64,000 nucleotides of DNA from Pandoraea anapnoica (GCF_902459765.1 NZ_CABPSP010000002.1:124001-188000), one strand, 5' to 3'; shown: positions 17,449 through 26,784, counted from the stretch's first letter. Numbers and translations: made by a program. Notes: generated by a model from the letters alone, not told the origin.

Positions 17449-19806
17449 TTACTTCTCCAGTCGACGTGCGGCGCGACGCTGCAACCAGCCGAAACACTTG
17501 AGCGCTATCGCGAACGCCGCCAGCAACGCGACGAGACCGACCAGAATCGGGTGACTCGAGAGGTGGTAACGAATGCGCGTCCACCAGCTCACGTCGCCCA
17601 CGAAGTACGTCTTCCCCAATCGGTACGACGCCGTACTGGCACCGTTGACGACCGCCAGATCGCCGTGGATCGCATTGCCCTGCGTGTCGATCGCGTCGAC
17701 CACGCTCAGCAGTCCGTCGTCGCTCGACGCGTTGATCGCGACCACCGAGCGCGAACTGCTCACCGGCGATTCGAAGCCGACCAGCGCTGCGAGCGGACCT
17801 TGTGAGACCGCGTCCATACGTTGCGGGCCGATACGGCTGGCCGCGAGCGCCGAGCCGGTCGCGCCATCGCCACGATAGCCCTGGGGCTCCGCTTGCATGA
17901 CGCGACGCGTCTGGTCGATCACGAGCGGCAGATTCTTGCCCCACTTGGTCAGCAGATCGGCGGCATCTTTCCCGCCGACGACCAGCAGGTCGCGATCTTT
18001 GAAGCGGTCCGTCTGCGTGGTGTCGAGCACTTCGAAGCGATCGGCATACACGCCGGTGGAGCGGCCGAACTGACCGAGCGCCGAAAACACCGTTTCAAGC
18101 TCCGCCTTGTCCGGCGTCTTCGACATGACGACAGCCGTCTGCGCAAGGTCGGCGTATTTGGTGAACGGGAAGCCGCTGCCCGCGAAAAAGCTCAGATTCG
18201 GCAACTCGGCGTAATGCGGCAATCCGCTGAAGTCGATGGTCGAATCGGCGTCGATGGCCGAGCGTGCCGCGTTGGTGATGGTCTGGCTGCACATGCCATC
18301 CTTGTGCGGCTCCATCGCGAACTGGAACGACAGCGAGTTGCGCGAAGCGACCTGGAACGCCGGAATGCGCACTTCCTTGCGGTCGGCCGTCGTGCCATCC
18401 GACAGCAATTCGACGAGCATATGGCTCTTGTCGCTGCTCGCACCCGCCGAGCGCAGACGATACGCGCGCACGAACTGGTCGTTGATCGACACGCTCATCG
18501 ACGAGTCGTCCGGCTTGACCGGCGGCGTGTAGCGATACTTCAGATCCATCGGCACGCCGGTGTTTTGCCACGTCAGCAAGTCAGCCGGGAGATTGAGCTG
18601 GATACGGATCGGCCACGGCATGTAGCCGTTCGCCTGCAAGTCGCTCGGGTTGTCGACCAGTTCGCCCAGCTTCACCGGACGGTCGGTGCGCACCCAGCGC
18701 GGCGCGTCGTAAGCCGGACGCGGCGGCAACTGCTGAAGTTCTGCAATGCGGGTCGCGTCGCCCGAGAGCGCCGCCCGGCCCGAGACCAGCGCAAGCGCCG
18801 CCGTCTCCAGATCCTTCGCGTCGCGCCCCTGAATTACCAGCAGTTTGAGCGACGTGTCGCTAGGATTCGAGACCATGCGCAACGTCGGCGCGTCGACCTT
18901 TGGCAGATCGAGACCGGGCAGCATCGTGTCGTTCGTCACGAATGCAATGCCATGCTTGGACGGAAACGCGTTCACGCTGACCGGGAAGCGCGTGCGACGG
19001 TAGTCGCCAATCGCACCGGCCCACGTCGCCACCACGCCGGCGGCGTGGACCACCGCCAGCGACGGCGGCGCACCGAACACGAACGGCACGGCCTGATCGC
19101 GGTTGTCGTGACGGTCGAAGAACGGGGCGGGCAGCGTCGAGAGATCGTTGCGCAGCGCGAGCGGCTGCGTGCTTGTGACGATCTCGCTCTGCGGGCTGAT
19201 ATCGGCCCACAGACTCGAATGCATCGGATCTTCGCACTCCATCGTGTAATGCCCGATGAGTACGAGGCGTACACGATTGAAGCCCGAGAGCATGCGCGCG
19301 TCGAGCGGAATGTCGCGCACGAGATTCTTGCCGCCGTCCTGCTTGTTGAACGGCAACGTCGCGATCAGCTCATCGTTCAGATAGACCTTGAGCTGTGAGA
19401 GATCGGGAATCAGTGCCGGGGAATAGGTGTACCGCAACCGGAGCAACGCCGATGCGACCGACTGATCGAGTCGGATCCCGAAGTTGACGTCGCCCGCCCC
19501 TTCGGTGCCGCGCAGACGCAGCCCGTTAGTCTGCCCCAGTTGGGCGAACGTGACGGTGCGCTGACTCGTGCCGGGCACAGGCGCGATGACCGCCGCCGTT
19601 GCGCCGGACGCATCTGCTGCCGCGCTCGCGCCAGAGGCGACCTCCGGTGTTGCGTTAGTACCGGCCGACGCCGGGGCTTTTCCTGTTCGGCCTCCGGTGG
19701 GCGCTGCTCCCGCCAGCATGACACCCGCCGGGTCCATCGCTGCGGCGACCAGCAGACAGATGGCTGAGACCTTCGTATAACGCGACCAAGACGCTCGAAG
19801 CTGCAT
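17449..19806 (-). CDS. bcsB: Cellulose synthase periplasmic regulatory subunit BcsB
   Basis: A 785-residue, membrane-anchored periplasmic partner of BcsA. After a signal segment (LLVAAAMDPAGVMLAGA) and an Ala/Thr-rich linker come alternating carbohydrate-binding jellyroll and flavodoxin-like domains, for example VTFAQLGQTNGLRLRGTEG and RMLSGFNRVRLVLIGHYTME. One C-terminal TM helix (LVGLVALLAAFAIALKCF) with a basic tail anchors it to BcsA. I use the ATG at 19806, which has AGG-containing GAGG eight bases upstream; an earlier in-frame start would add 16 residues without support. As first gene of the operon its upstream region carries the cellulose promoter, facing the BcsR-like gene. Confidence 0.95.
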   Translation of the reverse strand: MQLRASWSRYTKVSAICLLVAAAMDPAGVMLAGAAPTGGRTGKAPASAGTNATPEVASGASAAADASGATAAVIAPVPGTSQRTVTFAQLGQTNGLRLRGTEGAGDVNFGIRLDQSVASALLRLRYTYSPALIPDLSQLKVYLNDELIATLPFNKQDGGKNLVRDIPLDARMLSGFNRVRLVLIGHYTMECEDPMHSSLWADISPQSEIVTSTQPLALRNDLSTLPAPFFDRHDNRDQAVPFVFGAPPSLAVVHAAGVVATWAGAIGDYRRTRFPVSVNAFPSKHGIAFVTNDTMLPGLDLPKVDAPTLRMVSNPSDTSLKLLVIQGRDAKDLETAALALVSGRAALSGDATRIAELQQLPPRPAYDAPRWVRTDRPVKLGELVDNPSDLQANGYMPWPIRIQLNLPADLLTWQNTGVPMDLKYRYTPPVKPDDSSMSVSINDQFVRAYRLRSAGASSDKSHMLVELLSDGTTADRKEVRIPAFQVASRNSLSFQFAMEPHKDGMCSQTITNAARSAIDADSTIDFSGLPHYAELPNLSFFAGSGFPFTKYADLAQTAVVMSKTPDKAELETVFSALGQFGRSTGVYADRFEVLDTTQTDRFKDRDLLVVGGKDAADLLTKWGKNLPLVIDQTRRVMQAEPQGYRGDGATGSALAASRIGPQRMDAVSQGPLAALVGFESPVSSSRSVVAINASSDDGLLSVVDAIDTQGNAIHGDLAVVNGASTASYRLGKTYFVGDVSWWTRIRYHLSSHPILVGLVALLAAFAIALKCFGWLQRRAARRLEK

Positions 19807-20056
19807 GTGTGATGCCTCGTCTGTTCTTGCGCTGCATGTTCGCCACATCCACACGAACGACGCCCCATTGACCCGACGTCACATCACGTTGTCAGGCAAT
19901 CCGAAGATTTGCCAAGGCCCGGCGGGACAGCGCAGTTCATGTGTTTGGAAATGGCACGTTGCGCCATGCTAGCTTGCCTCGGTGCGGGTGAGCAAGCAGA
20001 CGTTTGCCTCCGAGTGTCGTGTGGCGGGTACATCGGTCGGCCGGTCGGCATGGGAA

Positions 20057-20086
20057 TTGCCCGGTGTGCGACGCACCGTATAGAAT
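20057..20086 (+). promoter_or_regulatory. Predicted sigma70 promoter with inverted repeat in the spacer
   Basis: TTGCCC (20057-20062) and TAGAAT (20081-20086) are spaced by 18 bases; TATAGA at 20079 gives a 16-base alternative. The spacer contains a perfect interrupted palindrome GTGCG-A-CGCAC (20066-20076), placed where a bound protein would block or remodel the promoter. The likely transcription start falls at about the A of the ATG at 20094, which predicts a leaderless or nearly leaderless mRNA. Confidence 0.5.
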
Positions 20087-20093
20087 GCCCGGC

Positions 20094-20444
20094 ATGAGCC
20101 AGACCGAACTCTCCTCCTCCGCTACCGGTGCGTCCGACGCGCGCATGGTCGAACATGCGGCAGGGTCTGTTGCCGACCCTGCTGTCGATCCTGTGGATGA
20201 GCACGCGGCCGAGCACGCAGCCGATGCGATGATCGGGCGACGTTATCCGTCGGATATCGACCGCCTGCGCGAAGTCGTCGGCACCGACGTGCTGCCTCAC
20301 TACCGCGACGAGCAGGCGATCGCTGCAAGCGAGCAGGCCAGTGAGCGCTGGCCGCATCTGGTGGCCGTCGCGGACGCCCGTGCAGGTGCAGCGTCGGTCT
20401 CGCCACTCGCTCAATCTTCGAAATATTCGGCCGGGAAGCGCTGA
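20094..20444 (+). CDS. BcsR/BcsP-like cellulose biosynthesis protein
   Basis: A 116-residue soluble protein. The first half is acidic and low in complexity (VEHAAGSVADPAVDPVDEHA), the second half resembles E. coli BcsR: SDIDRLREVVG, then YRDEQAIAASEQASERWPHL and VAVADARA, comparable to the BcsR pattern of an Asp-Ile...Leu start, a Tyr-Asp...Glu helix and RWPLL near the end. BcsR forms a complex with BcsQ that stabilises the synthase. Here the gene is not next to bcsQ but opens the unit divergent from bcsB, six bases before the HAD phosphatase. No ribosome site precedes the ATG. The family call rests on my reading of a short motif, so treat it as probable rather than certain. Confidence 0.6.
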   Translation: MSQTELSSSATGASDARMVEHAAGSVADPAVDPVDEHAAEHAADAMIGRRYPSDIDRLREVVGTDVLPHYRDEQAIAASEQASERWPHLVAVADARAGAASVSPLAQSSKYSAGKR

Positions 20445-20450
20445 CCCGGC

Positions 20451-21101
20451 ATGCGAGACGCTTCCATCGTCGCCGCGTTCGATTTCGACGGGACTATCTC
20501 CAGCACCGACAGCCTGCGCGTGTTCGTGCGCCGCACCGTCGGCACACCGCGCTTCGTGGCTGGCGCCGTGCTCGCGTCCCCCTGGCTGATCGGAGCCGCC
20601 CTGAAGCTCACCGACCGGGGCACGGCTAAAGCGGCTTTCCTGCGCGCAGTCTTTGCGGGACGCGCCCGCGCGCAACTCGAAGCCGACGCGCAAGACTTCA
20701 TCGCACATCAGTTGCCCGGCCTGCTCCGTCCCGAGATGCTCGCGCGTGTGCGCCAGCACCGGGCGCTGGGCCACCGTATCGTGCTCGTGAGCGCGTCGCC
20801 GGGCTTGTACCTGCGGCCCTGGGCGGCAAGCGTCGGTTTCGAGGTCGTGCTCAGTACCGAACTGGCCTTCGATGCGCAGGATCGCTTCACCGGGACCTTC
20901 GCCCAACCGAACTGCTGGGGCCCCGAAAAGGTGAGACGCCTCGAAGCGTGGTGGGGCGATGCGCCGCCGCGCGTGCTCTTCGCTTACGGCGACAGCCGTG
21001 GCGACAAGGAGATGGCCGAGCGTGCCGACCATGCGTGGATCCGGGGTCAGGGCAAGCTGATGCCTCTGACGGATGCCGACACGCAGACGCGCGCCTCGTG
21101 A
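20451..21101 (+). CDS. HAD-IB family phosphatase (SerB-like)
   Basis: A 216-residue haloacid dehalogenase hydrolase of subfamily IB. Motif I is AAFDFDGTISSTDSLR (nucleophile Asp11, acid/base Asp13), motif II VLVSASPGLYLRPWA, and motif III/IV YGDSRGDKEMAERADHAW. The helical cap lies between motifs I and II. Related proteins dephosphorylate phosphoserine or small phosphoesters, or act as acyl-phosphate modifiers; the substrate here is unknown. It starts six bases after the BcsR-like gene and precedes the FUSC gene at 21124 by 22 bases, so the three probably form one transcript. Confidence 0.88.
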   Translation: MRDASIVAAFDFDGTISSTDSLRVFVRRTVGTPRFVAGAVLASPWLIGAALKLTDRGTAKAAFLRAVFAGRARAQLEADAQDFIAHQLPGLLRPEMLARVRQHRALGHRIVLVSASPGLYLRPWAASVGFEVVLSTELAFDAQDRFTGTFAQPNCWGPEKVRRLEAWWGDAPPRVLFAYGDSRGDKEMAERADHAWIRGQGKLMPLTDADTQTRAS

Positions 21102-21123
21102 GTCCGGGAGCGCTTCCATCCCG

Positions 21124-23076
21124 ATGACGCCCACGCCTCCGACACCTCCAACACCTGAATTGCCGCCACCGGGTCGGCGCGTTGCATGGATGTCGCGTCT
21201 GGCGCGTCTGGAGCCGGTGGCGTTCTCGCGCTGGGACGCCGTGCACGCCGCCCTGTCCGTCGCCGTGCCCACGGCCATCGGCGCATCCATCGGCTACGGT
21301 GCCGACGCCTCGCTCATCGCCCTCGGCGCACTGCCCGCCATCACGGGCGACCGCACCGGCCCTTATCGCTCGCGCGCCCGCTCCATCCTGATCACCATCG
21401 TGACCGGCGTGCTCGGCTTTCACGCCGGGATGCTGATCCACACCGTGGGCGAGACCCATCCGTGGCTGGCCCACGTGCTGCTGCAAATCGCCATCCTGCT
21501 CTTCAGCTTCATCGGCACGTTCGGGAACGTGACGTCTGCGGCAACGCTGCAGGGCGCGGTCTACCTGATCGTCGGCTGGGGCCTCGCGTTGCCGCCGCCC
21601 GAATGGCGCGCGCCGTTGCTGCTCGCCGCAGGCGGCATCTTCAGCATGCTGCTCATGGCGATCCATTGGTTACGGCACCCCGGTGCGGCCGAGCGCGATG
21701 CCGTCGCCGCCATCTATCAACAGTTGGCGAACGTGCTCGATGCGAGCGGTACACCGCGCGTGAGGCTGGCCCGGCGCTCGCTCGAAAACGCCATTGCTGC
21801 TGCCTACGACACGTTGCTCACCGCACGGGCAAGCACGTCGAGCGGCTGGGAAGTGCTGGAGCGCCGCGCCGCGCAGATCCTTGCCGCCGAGCCGATCACG
21901 TCGGCGGTCATCGGGCTAGTGCAAAGCGGACAGCCGGTGCCCGCGCCGCTGGGCAAGGCACTCTACGGCGTGGCACGCAACATTGCGCGCGACCGGCCGG
22001 TGGCGCTCGACACCGCCGTTGCGGCCGCTAAAGAAAACGACGCCCCTACGCTGGCTGCCGCCCTGCATCGCGCCGAGCCGCTGCTCACCGGTGTCGTACA
22101 TGCGTCCGAAGCCCCGCTCGTGGCGCTGGCCCGCCATCAGGCACGCGCCGCGGTGCACCCGCGCTGGATGCCCAAGTGGCCGTGGCCGGACGTATGGCGT
22201 TACCTCGTGCGTATTGGCTTGTGCGTGCTAGTCGCACAGATCTTCATCGCCGTGACGGCGCTCCCGCGCTCGTACTGGGTGCCGCTGATCGTCGTGGTGA
22301 TCTTCAAGCCGAACTACGGCTCCGTGTTTGCGCGTGCGCTGCAAAGCGGCGTGGGCAGTATCGTCGGCGTGGCGGTGTCGGCCGCCGTCGTCGCCATCGA
22401 CCGCAACGGCTGGTTCAATCTCGTCACGCTGGTGCCGTTGGCGGCCTGCCTGCCGTGGGCCTTGCGGCGCAACTATGGACTGTTCAGCGCGTTGCTTTTG
22501 CCGATCCTGATGCTGGTGATGGGGGCGTTACAGCCGGGAAGTCAGGACATTGCGCTGGCGCGTTTCATCGACGCCGTTGCGGCCTGCGCCATCGTGTTGC
22601 TCGTCGGCTATCTGCCATGGGCGAAGTGGGAGCGCCGTCAACTGGACGAACGGGTTGCAAACGCTCTCGACGCGCTTGGCCGTTACGCAGCACTGGCGGA
22701 CACGCATGACGCGGACGCTGCGTTTGCGGCGCGACGCGCGGCTTACAAGGCGCTGGACGACACGCGCATCGCCTTGCAGCGTGCGCTCTCCGAACCGCCT
22801 CTGGTGAGTCGGCGCGCCGCGCGCTGGTGGCCCGCGCTGGTGTCGCTGGAGCGGGTGGCAAATGCGATCACCGACACCGTCCCGCATGGGGACGATCACG
22901 ACGCGCCGGCGCATCCTGGCGCGGCGATTCTCACGCACATGGCCGCCGCATTGCGTCACAGCGGCCCCGTGCCCGTGCTGCCCGACGGGCCCATCGACGG
23001 CGTCGACCCGATACTCGACCGCGTGTTGCGCGAGGCCATCGGCATGCTCTTCAACGCACCGGACGCATCCGACTGA
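21124..23076 (+). CDS. FUSC/YccS-family inner-membrane protein
   Basis: About 650 residues with the family's two sets of hydrophobic helices: one near residues 35-190 (VAVPTAIGASIGYG, ILITIVTGVLGFHAGMLI, LLQIAILLFSFIGTFGNV) and one near 360-510 (LVRIGLCVLVAQIFIAVTAL, YWVPLIVVVIFKPNYGSVFA), each followed by a soluble helical domain. The phrase VPLIVVVIFKPNYG is characteristic of fusaric-acid-resistance/aromatic-acid exporter proteins. The start is uncertain: ATG 21124 is followed by a Pro/Thr-rich tail and has GGGAG 13 bases upstream; ATG 21073 inside the HAD gene is the alternative. A role in export of aromatic acids is plausible, not shown. Confidence 0.82.
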   Translation: MTPTPPTPPTPELPPPGRRVAWMSRLARLEPVAFSRWDAVHAALSVAVPTAIGASIGYGADASLIALGALPAITGDRTGPYRSRARSILITIVTGVLGFHAGMLIHTVGETHPWLAHVLLQIAILLFSFIGTFGNVTSAATLQGAVYLIVGWGLALPPPEWRAPLLLAAGGIFSMLLMAIHWLRHPGAAERDAVAAIYQQLANVLDASGTPRVRLARRSLENAIAAAYDTLLTARASTSSGWEVLERRAAQILAAEPITSAVIGLVQSGQPVPAPLGKALYGVARNIARDRPVALDTAVAAAKENDAPTLAAALHRAEPLLTGVVHASEAPLVALARHQARAAVHPRWMPKWPWPDVWRYLVRIGLCVLVAQIFIAVTALPRSYWVPLIVVVIFKPNYGSVFARALQSGVGSIVGVAVSAAVVAIDRNGWFNLVTLVPLAACLPWALRRNYGLFSALLLPILMLVMGALQPGSQDIALARFIDAVAACAIVLLVGYLPWAKWERRQLDERVANALDALGRYAALADTHDADAAFAARRAAYKALDDTRIALQRALSEPPLVSRRAARWWPALVSLERVANAITDTVPHGDDHDAPAHPGAAILTHMAAALRHSGPVPVLPDGPIDGVDPILDRVLREAIGMLFNAPDASD

Positions 23077-23194
23077 AAAACCGGTTTTCGGCCCGCTCGC
23101 GACCGGCTTTCGGCCCGGACACGTGCCAACGCAGGCATAATGCCGGATTACGGCGCGCCCCCGGTGCGCCGCCACGCCTTTCAGAAGACCCCGC

Positions 23195-24355
23195 ATGAAC
23201 AATACCCCGACGCTAGACTGGACCGAAGACGGTCGCCCCGTCACCGCCCGCTGGCGCTCAGAAGCCGGCGTCACGCCGCCGCGTCGCGTCGAAGTCGTCG
23301 ACGACACCGTGACGGCCGACGAAGCCTATCAACTCGCCTGCGGCGGCACCGCCCTGCTCTATCGCGGCGATTACCAGAACGCACGTCAGCTGATGCAGGC
23401 GATGGCGCGTCGCGTCGACCGTCCGCAGCATCGCCCGCGCCGCAAACCAGCCGCCAAGGAGGCCCCCGCGCCGAGTCCCGCCGAGGGCTTCCACAAGCAC
23501 CGCATGGCACAGGCGCAACGCGCGCGCATTCTCGGCATGGTGCTGATCCCGCTGGACGCCGACTACGGCATTCCGCTGCGTCGCGCCCCGGACGTACGTG
23601 AAGCCTGCACCGAAGCGTGGGGCGCTCCGGACGCTAACGCCTCGGTCGCCTCGCTGCGTGAAATTCTCGGCCTGATCGGTGCGCACGAGTGGCGCAAGAA
23701 GGGTGTCGCGATTCCGGCCTTGGGTGCTTCCATCCACCCGTGGTACGGCGTGTTCTCACCCGTGCGCGGCGAGTATCTGCAACTGATCGATCAGGCACCG
23801 CTGCCCGCCACATCGCTTGCTTTCGACGTCGGTACGGGTACGGGGGTGATCGCAGCACTGCTGGCGCGTCGCGGCGTTCAGCAAGTCATCGGCACCGATC
23901 GCGACGCCCGTGCACTGGCCTGTGCGCGAGAAAACATCGCGCGTCTTGGCTACGACCGCACCGTGAAGATCGTCGACGCCGACCTGTTCCCGGAGGGCAA
24001 GGCGCCCCTGATCGTTTGTAATCCGCCGTGGTTGCCTGCGAAGGCCAACGCGCCCATCGAGCACGCCATTTACGACCCCGACAGCCAGATGCTCAAGGGT
24101 TTCCTGAACGGGCTCGCTGCGCATCTGAGCCCGGGCGGCGAAGGCTGGCTGGTGATGTCCGATCTCGCCGAGCATCTGGGCTTGCGCACGCGTGAGGCGC
24201 TGCTGTCGTGGATTCACGGTGCGGGGCTCGTGGTACTGGCACGTCACGACGTGCGTGCCAATCATCCGAAAGCGGCCGACGCCAACGATCCGTTGCATGC
24301 CGCCCGTCGTGCCGAAGTCACGTCGCTGTGGCGTCTGGGTGTGCGTCCCGCCTAA
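23195..24355 (+). CDS. Class I SAM-dependent methyltransferase (HemK/PrmC-like fold)
   Basis: A 386-residue protein. The first half (MNNTPTLDWTEDGRPVTARW...) is a substrate-recognition region with KHRMAQAQRARILGM; the second half is a Rossmann methyltransferase: SAM loop DVGTGTGVIAALLARRG near 205, acidic loop GTDRDARALACAREN, and IVCNPPWLPA near 275. The NPPW motif is used by enzymes that methylate planar nitrogen (Gln side chains, adenine, guanine in rRNA). Target is unknown; protein or rRNA modification is the natural guess. It is monocistronic and converges on the flavoprotein gene across a hairpin. Confidence 0.85.
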   Translation: MNNTPTLDWTEDGRPVTARWRSEAGVTPPRRVEVVDDTVTADEAYQLACGGTALLYRGDYQNARQLMQAMARRVDRPQHRPRRKPAAKEAPAPSPAEGFHKHRMAQAQRARILGMVLIPLDADYGIPLRRAPDVREACTEAWGAPDANASVASLREILGLIGAHEWRKKGVAIPALGASIHPWYGVFSPVRGEYLQLIDQAPLPATSLAFDVGTGTGVIAALLARRGVQQVIGTDRDARALACARENIARLGYDRTVKIVDADLFPEGKAPLIVCNPPWLPAKANAPIEHAIYDPDSQMLKGFLNGLAAHLSPGGEGWLVMSDLAEHLGLRTREALLSWIHGAGLVVLARHDVRANHPKAADANDPLHAARRAEVTSLWRLGVRPA

Positions 24356-24392
24356 GCTCGGAGACGGCTGAGTCGTATTTGATTCAGGAAGA

Positions 24393-24414
24393 CCCGACGG
24401 CGAACGCCGTCGGG
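24393..24414. terminator. Hairpin between convergent genes
   Basis: CCCGACGGCG at 24393-24402 is repeated inverted at 24405-24414 with AA between, giving a nine- to ten-base GC-rich stem. It lies in the 69-base gap between the convergent methyltransferase and flavoprotein genes. T-runs are poor on both sides (TCTTCC on the minus strand), so it may be a weak bidirectional terminator. Confidence 0.6.
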
Positions 24415-24424
24415 CAACGATGGA

Positions 24425-25723
24425 TCAGCGGTGCGCGTCGAGATAAGCGGCCGCACCATCTCCCGCCACACAGGCGCTCGCAAAGCAAGCCGTCAGCAGG
24501 TAGCCGCCAGTCGGCGCTTCCCAGTCCAGCATCTCGCCTGCGCAGAACACGCCGGGCAGCGCCTTCACCATTAGTTGTGCATCCAGCGATTCCAGCGACA
24601 CGCCCCCGGCACTGCTGATGACTTCGGCAATTGGCCGGACCCTGAGCAACGTCAGCGGCAAGCGTTTGATCCCTGCGGCCAGCGCTGTGGGATCGTTGAA
24701 CGTCTCGCGAGACAAACATTCGCGCAGCAGCGCCGCCTTCACGCCCGCGATGCCCAGACGACTCTGCAAGTGGCTCGCCATCGAACGTGACCCGCGCGGA
24801 CGCCCCACTTCGCCCGCCACGCGCTCTGCGCTCCAGTCCGGCAGCAAATCCAGATAGACCTGCGCACTGCCGCTCGACCGGATAGCGTCGCGAATCGGCG
24901 CGCACATCGCATAGACGAGACTGCCCTCGATGCCGTGTTCGGAAATCACGAATTCGCCCTGGCGCGTGGTGCCGTCGGGCAAGGTCATCGTGACCGACTT
25001 GATGGGATGGCCCGCGAAGCGCTCGCGCATGTGCGGCGTCCAGTCCGTCTCGAAGCCCGCATTCGCCGGAATCAGCGGCGCGACACTCACGCCGTGCTCG
25101 CGCAATGACGGCACCCACGCGGCGTCCGATCCCAGTTGCGGCCAACTGGCACCGCCAAGCGTCAGCACCACCGCTTTCGCACGGACCTGACGTTCGCCGT
25201 TCGGTGTGGAAAAGCGCAGATGGTTTGGCCCTGCGGCGGCGTTCTCGTCCCATCCAAGCCAACGGTGTCGCACATGCAGACGCACGCCCGCCGCGCGCAG
25301 TCGCGATAGCCACGCGCGCAACAACGGTGCCGCTTTCATGTCGACGGGAAACACACGGCCGGACGTGCCGACGAACGTGTCGACGCCCAAGCGGTGCGAC
25401 CACGAGCGCACGTCGTCCGCGCTGAAACGGCGCAACCACTGACCGACGGCCCCGGCGCGCTTGCCGTAGCGCGCCACGAACGGCTCGGCGGGTTCGCTAT
25501 GCGTGAGGTTCATGCCTCCCTTGCCCGCCATCAGGAACTTGCGTCCGACCGAGGGCATGGCGTCGTACACGTCCACGCGCCAGCCCGCCGCCGACAGCAC
25601 TTCAGCCGCCATCAGACCGGCCGGTCCCGCGCCGATCACCGCCACATCGACAACATCGATGGCGTCGGTCGGTGCAGTGTTCTGATCGTCGGACGGGGAA
25701 TGGGGTGCGTTCAATGGGGGCAT
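24425..25723 (-). CDS. HI0933/YhiN-family FAD flavoprotein
   Basis: A protein of about 432 residues. The N-terminal FAD fold reads VAVIGAGPAGLMAAEVLSAA, then GRKFLMAGKGGMNLTHS, which is diagnostic for the HI0933 family (TIGR03862-like branch). The C terminus closes the flavin site with PGVFCAGEMLDWEAPTGGYL. Family members have been linked to thiol/NAD(P)H chemistry and tRNA-related roles, but no reaction is settled. ATG 25723 is taken as start because the acidic leader MPPLNAPHSPSDD precedes the fold; no candidate start has a good ribosome site, and one 63 bases upstream remains possible. Confidence 0.85.
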   Translation of the reverse strand: MPPLNAPHSPSDDQNTAPTDAIDVVDVAVIGAGPAGLMAAEVLSAAGWRVDVYDAMPSVGRKFLMAGKGGMNLTHSEPAEPFVARYGKRAGAVGQWLRRFSADDVRSWSHRLGVDTFVGTSGRVFPVDMKAAPLLRAWLSRLRAAGVRLHVRHRWLGWDENAAAGPNHLRFSTPNGERQVRAKAVVLTLGGASWPQLGSDAAWVPSLREHGVSVAPLIPANAGFETDWTPHMRERFAGHPIKSVTMTLPDGTTRQGEFVISEHGIEGSLVYAMCAPIRDAIRSSGSAQVYLDLLPDWSAERVAGEVGRPRGSRSMASHLQSRLGIAGVKAALLRECLSRETFNDPTALAAGIKRLPLTLLRVRPIAEVISSAGGVSLESLDAQLMVKALPGVFCAGEMLDWEAPTGGYLLTACFASACVAGDGAAAYLDAHR

Positions 25724-25984
25724 GCTGGAATATGAAGAAGACCGGCGGCGGGAAGCCCGCGCGGCAAGGCCGACATTGTCCCACATCGGTGACGTATGAA
25801 GCCCTCAAACGCCCCGTCGATGTGACGCAAGGGAGCCGGTATTCACGGAATATTCGACGCTTTGGCGTTACAATCCCTCCCCCGCATTTTTCATCCGTCC
25901 TGTCGCCATCGAGACGCCTGCCCGGCCGCCGCTGCCGGTGCACGCTCGCCGTTCGCGCTAAGGACGTCACACGTGGAGTCGCGC

Positions 25985-26734
25985 ATGTCGTCATCCGAAC
26001 CGTCGTCGATGGGACGCACCGCTTACGCCAGTTTCGCCGAACGTTACGCTGAGATTGCCGTCACCAAGCCGCACAACGCGCTGTATGAGCGCCCTGCCAC
26101 GCGCCGGTTGCTTGGCGACGTCGCCGGTCTGCACGTGCTCGATGCCGGATGTGGACCGGGCATCAACAGCGCGTGGCTTGTCGAGCAAGGGGCCACTGTC
26201 CATGGCATCGACGTGACGCCCGAAATGATCGCGCTGGCGCGCGAGCGTTGTCAGGGCATGGCCGCCGCCTTCGACGTACAGGACCTCGGCGCACCATTCG
26301 CCACACTCGCCGACGATCGCTTCGACGCAATCGTCAGCGCTCTCGCACTCGATTACGTGGAGGACCTCGGCCCGACGTTCCGTGAATTTGCGCGCGTCGC
26401 CAAACCCGGCGCAACGCTGGTCTGGTCGATGGGACACCCCATGCGCGACTGGCTCGACGAGCGCACGCGACGCAACCGCACCTATTTCGAGATCACACGC
26501 TTCGGAATGTACTGGAGTGGCTTCGGCGAGCCGAAGCCCTTTGTCGAGTCTTACCGTCGTCCGCTGGCGGGCATTCTCAACGCCGCTGCGGCGGCTGGCT
26601 GGCAGCTCGAACAGATGGTCGAACCGCTTCCGCTGCCGGAGATGAAAGCCGTCAGCCCCCGGCTTTATGACGAGCTATCGCAAGCCCCCGCCTTCATGTG
26701 TCTGCGGGCACGGCTACAGAAGCCCGCGCCATAA
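25985..26734 (+). CDS. Class I SAM-dependent methyltransferase (UbiE/small-molecule type)
   Basis: A 249-residue methyltransferase. SAM motif I is HVLDAGCGPGINSAWL near residue 50, the acidic loop is GIDVTPEMIALARERC, and motif IV is FDAIVSALALDYVEDLG. The C-terminal half (SMGHPMRDWLDE, YFEITRFGMYW, FVESYRRPLAGIL) is typical of type-11 methyltransferases acting on small molecules. ATG 25985 has GGAG six bases upstream. It stands alone between a divergent flavoprotein and a convergent small membrane protein gene, so context gives no substrate. Confidence 0.87.
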   Translation: MSSSEPSSMGRTAYASFAERYAEIAVTKPHNALYERPATRRLLGDVAGLHVLDAGCGPGINSAWLVEQGATVHGIDVTPEMIALARERCQGMAAAFDVQDLGAPFATLADDRFDAIVSALALDYVEDLGPTFREFARVAKPGATLVWSMGHPMRDWLDERTRRNRTYFEITRFGMYWSGFGEPKPFVESYRRPLAGILNAAAAAGWQLEQMVEPLPLPEMKAVSPRLYDELSQAPAFMCLRARLQKPAP

Positions 26735-26753
26735 GATTCGTGGGCTTCGTGGA

Positions 26754-26768
26754 GGCCCGACGCGGGCC
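26754..26768. terminator. Short hairpin between convergent genes
   Basis: GGCCCG-ACG-CGGGCC forms a six-base GC stem 20 bases past the methyltransferase stop and before the convergent small-protein stop. No T-run follows on either strand, so it is only a candidate terminator. Confidence 0.35.
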
Positions 26769-26784
26769 ACGTTCGGACGCGTCG

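Noticed and set aside
17821-19398. 525-codon frame opposite bcsB
   Set aside because: Antisense shadow with Arg/His-rich composition and no recognisable domain.
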